Below, piece by piece: positions 59,864 to 64,000 of a DNA stretch of 64,000 nucleotides. The stretch lies in assembly GCF_013034685.1 (NCBI RefSeq), contig NZ_WQGO01000003.1, forward strand, positions 558,001 through 622,000, read 5' to 3'. This DNA comes from Ruegeria lacuscaerulensis. Lineage in GTDB: Bacteria > Pseudomonadota > Alphaproteobacteria > Rhodobacterales > Rhodobacteraceae. The notes under the pieces are model-generated. The model was given only the letters and a program-made list of their open reading frames with translations. It was not told the DNA's origin and made no database searches. The position numbers were made by a program, and so were the translations under genes. Each line of letters opens with the position of its first letter. Positions within the stretch are counted from its first letter, which is position 1.

Positions 59864-60370
59864 TTAGAACGGAATCTCGTCGTCGTCGATACCGCCGGAT
59901 GCAGGGGCCGGAGAGCCGGACGGCCCACCATAAGGATCCCCATAGCCGCCACCGGCCTGACCGCCATAGCCGCCACCGGATTGGCCGCCGCCATACCCAC
60001 CACCGCCGCCACCTTCACCGCGCGCGTCCAGCATGGTCAGTTCACTGCGGTAAGGGCGCAGAACCACTTCGGTCGAATATCGATCCTGTCCGGACTGATC
60101 CTGCCATTTGCGGGTCTCAAGCTGGCCTTCGATGTAAACCTTGCTGCCTTTGCGCAGATACTGCTCGGCCACACGCACCAAGGGCTCCGAGAAGATGGCG
60201 ACCGTATGCCATTGCGTCCGGTCCCGGCGTTCGCCGGTATTGCGGTCTTTCCATGTCTCAGACGTGGCGATGCGCAGGTTGCAAACCTTTCCACCATTCT
60301 GGAACGACCGAACCTCAGGGTCGGCACCGAGATTTCCGATCAGAATGACTTTGTTGACTGAACCCGCCAT
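59864..60370 (-). CDS. ssb: Single-stranded DNA-binding protein
   Basis: The 168-residue protein has an OB-fold (about 5-112) with [17 protein letters not shown] at its start, a glycine-rich linker and the acidic tip DDDEIPF that recruits repair and replication proteins. It protects single strands in replication and repair. No LexA box of the type found before imuA is visible upstream. The site-2 protease gene follows after 18 bases. Confidence 0.96.
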   Translation of the reverse strand: MAGSVNKVILIGNLGADPEVRSFQNGGKVCNLRIATSETWKDRNTGERRDRTQWHTVAIFSEPLVRVAEQYLRKGSKVYIEGQLETRKWQDQSGQDRYSTEVVLRPYRSELTMLDARGEGGGGGGYGGGQSGGGYGGQAGGGYGDPYGGPSGSPAPASGGIDDDEIPF

Positions 60371-60576
60371 ATATTCCCTCGTTCTTTTCTGACTGAGCAG
60401 TGCCCGAATCTGGCACCTGTTATTTCTGCGACCCTATACGGCCTGCGCTTTGGTTGAAACATGGTTGATGACGCGAAAATGAGCGCGCTAATTCTTTAGG
60501 CATGATTCACCAAGCTTTCATTCTTTGCTGAAATATCTATACTCGTTCAGGTTCGTAGAGATCGGGATCGGCATTT

Positions 60577-61155
60577 ATGCGGTTGTTGTTAGCGAGTTTT
60601 TCGGTGCTATGCTGTGCACTGGTCTCAGCCCCGACTGTGGCGGATACCTTGTCGACGAAAAGCCGCAAGGACATTTTCCTCAAGCAATCCAAGGTGTTGG
60701 ATTCGCGCGCGGCCACACAATACCGCAATTCCGAGCGCTATAAGCCAAAGACGCCGAGGCGTCAGTTCAGCCAGCGTTATAATGGGAAATACAAAGGCCA
60801 GTATCTGACCATCGCGCGGCAAGCGGCGCGTAAGCATAACGTCCCCGAAGACTTGTTCTTGCGGTTGGTGCAGCAGGAAAGCGGCTGGAACCCCAATGCT
60901 GTCTCGCATAAGGGAGCACTAGGTTTGGCACAGCTTATGCCTGCGACAGCAAGAACGCTTGGCGTCAACCCGCTGGACCCACGGGAAAATCTGGAAGGTG
61001 GCGCGCGCTATCTGTCCGCTCAATACCGCAAGTTCAAATCCTGGCGTCTGGCGCTGGCGGCATATAATGCTGGTCCGGGCGCGGTGGAAAAACATGGTGG
61101 CGTTCCACCGTATAAGGAAACGCAGAATTACGTCAGGGTGATCTGGGGCGGTTAA
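60577..61155 (+). CDS. Lytic transglycosylase (SLT domain)
   Basis: The 192-residue protein has a signal peptide (cleavage expected after APTVA near 22) and an SLT domain (about 78-190). Catalytic E101 lies in QQESGWNP, followed by [10 protein letters not shown] and [10 protein letters not shown], all typical of Slt70-type enzymes. It cuts peptidoglycan between N-acetylmuramic acid and N-acetylglucosamine in the periplasm. It stands alone with a terminator behind it; the 206-base gap before it holds the promoters of this gene and of ssb. Confidence 0.92.
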   Translation: MRLLLASFSVLCCALVSAPTVADTLSTKSRKDIFLKQSKVLDSRAATQYRNSERYKPKTPRRQFSQRYNGKYKGQYLTIARQAARKHNVPEDLFLRLVQQESGWNPNAVSHKGALGLAQLMPATARTLGVNPLDPRENLEGGARYLSAQYRKFKSWRLALAAYNAGPGAVEKHGGVPPYKETQNYVRVIWGG

Positions 61156-61179
61156 ACTCCGCTTCCCGTCCCAATAGGT

Positions 61180-61211
61180 AAAAGGCCAACCCTGCGGCTG
61201 GCCTTTGTGTT
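61180..61211. terminator. Bidirectional terminator between the transglycosylase and ABC genes
   Basis: AAAGGCCA pairs with TGGCCTTT around a ten-base loop, followed by TGTGTTTTATT on the plus strand and by TTTTACC on the minus strand. It serves two converging genes. Confidence 0.8.
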
Positions 61212-63299
61212 TTATTCGGCTGCAATCTTGATGACCGGCTCCATACGTTCCAGGACATCCTCGGCCAAATGACATTTGACCTGATGTCCCTCGGCCAGAG
61301 TTTTCACCGGCGGAACGCGCTGTTCGCACAAGCCACCCGGCACCTCGGACTTCCAGCGGCACCGCGTCTGGAACGGACAGCCCGGAGGCGGGTTCATCGC
61401 AGAAGGAATATCGCCTTCTAGCACGATATGCTGTTTCTCGATTGACGTATCAGCGATGGGCACCGCGCTCAGCAACGCTTCGGTATAGGGATGATAAGGC
61501 GGGGCAAAGACCTGATCGGTGGTGCCCAACTCGACCACATGGCCCAGATACATGACCATCACCCGGTCGCTGAGATAGCGTACAATCGACAGGTCATGGC
61601 TGATGAACAACAGAGTCGTTTTGTGTTCACGCTGGATCTCCATCAACAAGTCCGTCACGGCCGCCTGCACGGACACATCCAGTGCCGAGACCGGCTCATC
61701 CGCCACCACGATCCGCGCGTCCCCGGCAAACGCACGGGCAATGCCCACACGCTGTTTCTGACCGCCAGACAGCTGGCGAGGCATCCGATCGGCAAAGGCG
61801 CGCGGCAGCTTCACCAGATCAAGCAGCTCCAGCATCCGCTTCTTCCGCTCGGCTTCCGAGTTGCCGACACCGAAAATCTCAAGCGCGCGGATGATCTGGC
61901 GGCCAACGGTCATCGACGGGTTCAACGTGTCAAACGGGTTCTGGAATACCATCTGAACTTCGCCCACCGTCTTGGCGTCCCGCTCTTCAATCGGCACGGC
62001 CTCGATGTTGCGATTGTCCAGAAGGATTTGCCCATCCGTCGCCGTTTCCAGCCCCATCAACACCTTGGCAAACGTAGACTTGCCACAGCCGGATTCGCCC
62101 ACAATGGCCAATGTCTCGGATTCATGCGCCTCAAAGCTGAGCGTTTCGTTGGCCTTCACCACCTTAGTCTCGCCGCCGCCAAACAGCGCATTCGCCGCGA
62201 CCTCATAGTATTTCTTCAGATTGTCCATCTTCAGAACTGTGCGGCCAATCGCAGCCTTTTCCTTTTGTTCCCCAACGGTGATCGGTGCGTTCCAGTCAAT
62301 CTCCTGGAATTTCAGACAGCGCGTATGGTGTCGGTCATTTCCGGGCACAGCCTGCATCAGGATATCCTGAGCATCACAACGCCCTTCTTCGAAATAGTCA
62401 CAGCGCGGCCCAAAGTTACAGCCCGGCGGGCGCTCATGGGGCAGGGGGAAGTTCCCCGGAATGGCCACCAGCGGGCGCGTGTTCTTGTCGGCCCCAGGCA
62501 AAGGGATCGAGCGGAATAGCGCCTGTGTATAGGGGTGCTGCATTTCGTCAAACACATCCTTGATCGAGCCGCGCTCGACCGCCTCACCCGAATACATCAC
62601 GCAAAGCCGGTCGCAGGTTTCCAACACCAGCCCCAGATTGTGCGAGATAAACAGCATTGAGGTGCCGTATTTCTTGCCCAAATCCTTGACCAGTTCGACC
62701 ACAGCCGCTTCAACCGTCACGTCCAGCGCGGTCGTTGGCTCATCCAGAATCAAAAGCGCCGGTTTCGACATCAATGCCATGGCGATCACGATGCGCTGCT
62801 GTTGTCCGCCAGAGAGCTGATGCGGGAAAGAATTCAGCATTCGCTCGGGGTCGGGCAGGCGCACATCGGTGACAACCTCCAACGCGCGGGCATAAGCCTC
62901 TTCCGCGCCGACGCCTTCGTGGATCATCGGCACTTCCATCAACTGCTTACCGATCTTCATCGCTGGGTTCAGCGATGCCATCGGTTCCTGATAGATCATC
63001 GCGATCTCGTTGCCGCGAATGTCGCGCAACTCCTCGGTGGTCATCTCACCCAGATCACGCCCTTTGAACTTGATCGAGCCGCCAACGATGCGCCCGTTCT
63101 TGCCCAAATCCTGCATGACACCCAACGCAACCGTGGACTTGCCACAGCCAGACTCACCAACCAGCCCCACAGCCTCACCAGGTTGCACGCTGACCGAGAA
63201 ATCCATAACGGCGGGAATTTCCCTCAACCGGGTAAAAAACGAGATCGAAAGCTTGTCGATCTCAAGGATTGGCCCGTCATAATCCGCCAGTTTGTTCAT
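61212..63299 (-). CDS. Peptide/nickel-type ABC transporter, fused double ATPase
   Basis: The 695-residue protein joins the two ATPases (DppD- and DppF-like) of an oligopeptide-type importer into one chain, as in GsiA or YejF. Walker A GESGCGKST occurs near 48 and again near 415; signatures LSGGQQQR and LSGGQKQR and the oligopeptide C-terminal cysteine regions (for example PGCNFGPRCDYFEEGRC) are present in both halves. A permease gene precedes it by 94 bases, and the gap carries a dispersed repeat. The ligand is unknown. Confidence 0.93.
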   Translation of the reverse strand: MNKLADYDGPILEIDKLSISFFTRLREIPAVMDFSVSVQPGEAVGLVGESGCGKSTVALGVMQDLGKNGRIVGGSIKFKGRDLGEMTTEELRDIRGNEIAMIYQEPMASLNPAMKIGKQLMEVPMIHEGVGAEEAYARALEVVTDVRLPDPERMLNSFPHQLSGGQQQRIVIAMALMSKPALLILDEPTTALDVTVEAAVVELVKDLGKKYGTSMLFISHNLGLVLETCDRLCVMYSGEAVERGSIKDVFDEMQHPYTQALFRSIPLPGADKNTRPLVAIPGNFPLPHERPPGCNFGPRCDYFEEGRCDAQDILMQAVPGNDRHHTRCLKFQEIDWNAPITVGEQKEKAAIGRTVLKMDNLKKYYEVAANALFGGGETKVVKANETLSFEAHESETLAIVGESGCGKSTFAKVLMGLETATDGQILLDNRNIEAVPIEERDAKTVGEVQMVFQNPFDTLNPSMTVGRQIIRALEIFGVGNSEAERKKRMLELLDLVKLPRAFADRMPRQLSGGQKQRVGIARAFAGDARIVVADEPVSALDVSVQAAVTDLLMEIQREHKTTLLFISHDLSIVRYLSDRVMVMYLGHVVELGTTDQVFAPPYHPYTEALLSAVPIADTSIEKQHIVLEGDIPSAMNPPPGCPFQTRCRWKSEVPGGLCEQRVPPVKTLAEGHQVKCHLAEDVLERMEPVIKIAAE

Positions 63300-63332
63300 C
63301 TTGTTACTCCTCGCGAGAGTCAGGGGGATCCC

Positions 63333-63381
63333 TTCATCTGGCTAAAAATATCCCGGGGGGTCCGGGGGGCTGGCCCCCCGG
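63333..63381. repeat. Dispersed hairpin repeat, short copy
   Basis: TTCATCTGGCTAAAAATATC and the CCGGGGGG that follows repeat, in reverse orientation, the left arm of the element at 13550-13575 over 24 identical bases. A GC-rich hairpin (CCGGGGGGC-TGG-CCCCCCGG, 63362-63381) follows, as it does in the other copy. It lies between two genes of one operon. Confidence 0.7.
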
Positions 63382-63393
63382 CCTCGATCACAA

Positions 63394-64000
63394 TCAGTCC
63401 TTCAGACTTTCTTCGCGCAGACCGTCGGCCAGCAGGTTCAAACCCAGAACCAGTGACAAGAGGGCCAAAGCAGGCGGAAGGGCAGGGTGTAGATAGATCG
63501 ACAGCAGCTTACGCCCCTCGTTAATCGTTGAACCCCAGTCCGGGCTTTCCGGTGGCAGACCCAATCCAAAGAAACCCAAGGTCCCCAAAAGAATGGTCGT
63601 GTAGCCAATCCGCAAACAGAAATCGACGATCAGCGGACCACGCGCATTGGGCAGAATCTCCCACAGCATGATGTACCAGGGGCCTTCGCCTCGCGTTTGC
63701 GCCGCCGCTACATAGTCGCGGGTTTTGATATCCAGCGCCAGCCCGCGAACGATACGGAACACAGTGGGCGAGTTCACAAAGACCACCGAAACAAACACCA
63801 CCAGGATGCCGCCAGGGATGTCGAACAGGTCCAGATAGGTTGGAAGACCCCAGATGCTATAGCTGTCGGTGCTGACAATGTACCCGCCGGTCGAGATCAG
63901 CGACAGATACAGCCACAAAGCCACCCCAAGCACACCAATCAGCAGCGGCGTGCGGAAATTCGGGCGCGTGTAGTAGCGAGAGTTCAGCAACACCCCCAAA
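63394..64000 (-). CDS. ABC transporter permease, DppC/OppC type (5' end outside the window)
   Basis: The frame is open to the window edge, so the N-terminal part is missing. About 200 residues are visible, with several membrane segments and the EAA-type loop QTRGEGPWYIMLWEILPNARG that contacts the ATPase. It continues with the ATPase gene as a peptide-type importer. The last residues LGLNLLADGLREESLKD are typical of this permease family. Confidence 0.9.
   Translation of the reverse strand, partial: LGVLLNSRYYTRPNFRTPLLIGVLGVALWLYLSLISTGGYIVSTDSYSIWGLPTYLDLFDIPGGILVVFVSVVFVNSPTVFRIVRGLALDIKTRDYVAAAQTRGEGPWYIMLWEILPNARGPLIVDFCLRIGYTTILLGTLGFFGLGLPPESPDWGSTINEGRKLLSIYLHPALPPALALLSLVLGLNLLADGLREESLKD

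Noticed and set aside
60371..60576. LexA box before ssb
   Set aside because: GTTC words occur, but none with the N7 spacing of the box found before imuA.

Overview
The window looks like a chromosomal segment of a marine alphaproteobacterium of the Roseobacter group (Rhodobacteraceae). The reasons are the high GC content of most genes, short intergenic gaps and many overlapping stop/start pairs, a TRAP carboxylate transporter, a zinc-type adenylate kinase, a direct-repeat LexA box of the alphaproteobacterial form (GTTC-N7-GTTC), and a dispersed hairpin repeat seen twice. The species assignment is inference. I found no rRNA, tRNA, insertion sequence, prophage or CRISPR array.

Layout. 1-518 holds the 5' part of a low-GC sulfotransferase gene, followed on the map by a flavin reductase. 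1160-9978 is a minus-strand acetate cluster, in transcription order acs, adk, a DUF4212 small subunit, an acetate/solute:Na+ symporter, a cNMP/CBS/nucleotidyltransferase (DUF294) protein, a small membrane protein and a membrane-bound HAMP-PAS-exonuclease. It joins acetate uptake, acetyl-CoA formation and AMP recycling to two signalling-like proteins. Divergent from it is a TRAP transporter (10408-13521). 13653-16131 is an arginase/ornithine cyclodeaminase operon with a divergent Lrp regulator. mprF follows, then an efflux-like operon without a pump (18847-21950), glpR/glpD, and an RND pump with its adaptor (24619-28938).

29213-42771 carries metG, a YqiJ/flotillin pair behind two strong dyads, two MFS genes with a YceI protein, an SOS-controlled imuA without imuB, a retroviral-type aspartic protease, an ABC-F/ACT/MarC operon, a Bcr-type MFS pump and ndk. 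42825-49096 carries a TfoX C-domain protein, a CHAD protein and a CYTH triphosphatase, and a degP/response regulator/histidine kinase operon. A gene-poor 766-base stretch (49097-49862) follows.

49863-64000 holds a MocA-like transferase, a large FAD/GcvT demethylating dehydrogenase, a CorC-type protein, xerD, a conserved exported protein with an overlapping 49-residue membrane protein, aroK-aroB, ssb with a site-2 protease, a lytic transglycosylase, and the end of a peptide ABC transporter operon that runs off the window.

The points most worth a second look are the membrane-anchored sensor/exonuclease at the end of the acetate operon, the orphan SOS-boxed imuA, the paired dyads before the flotillin operon, the pump-less efflux operon, the small protein before the xerD cluster, and the unexplained 49.1-49.9 kb stretch.
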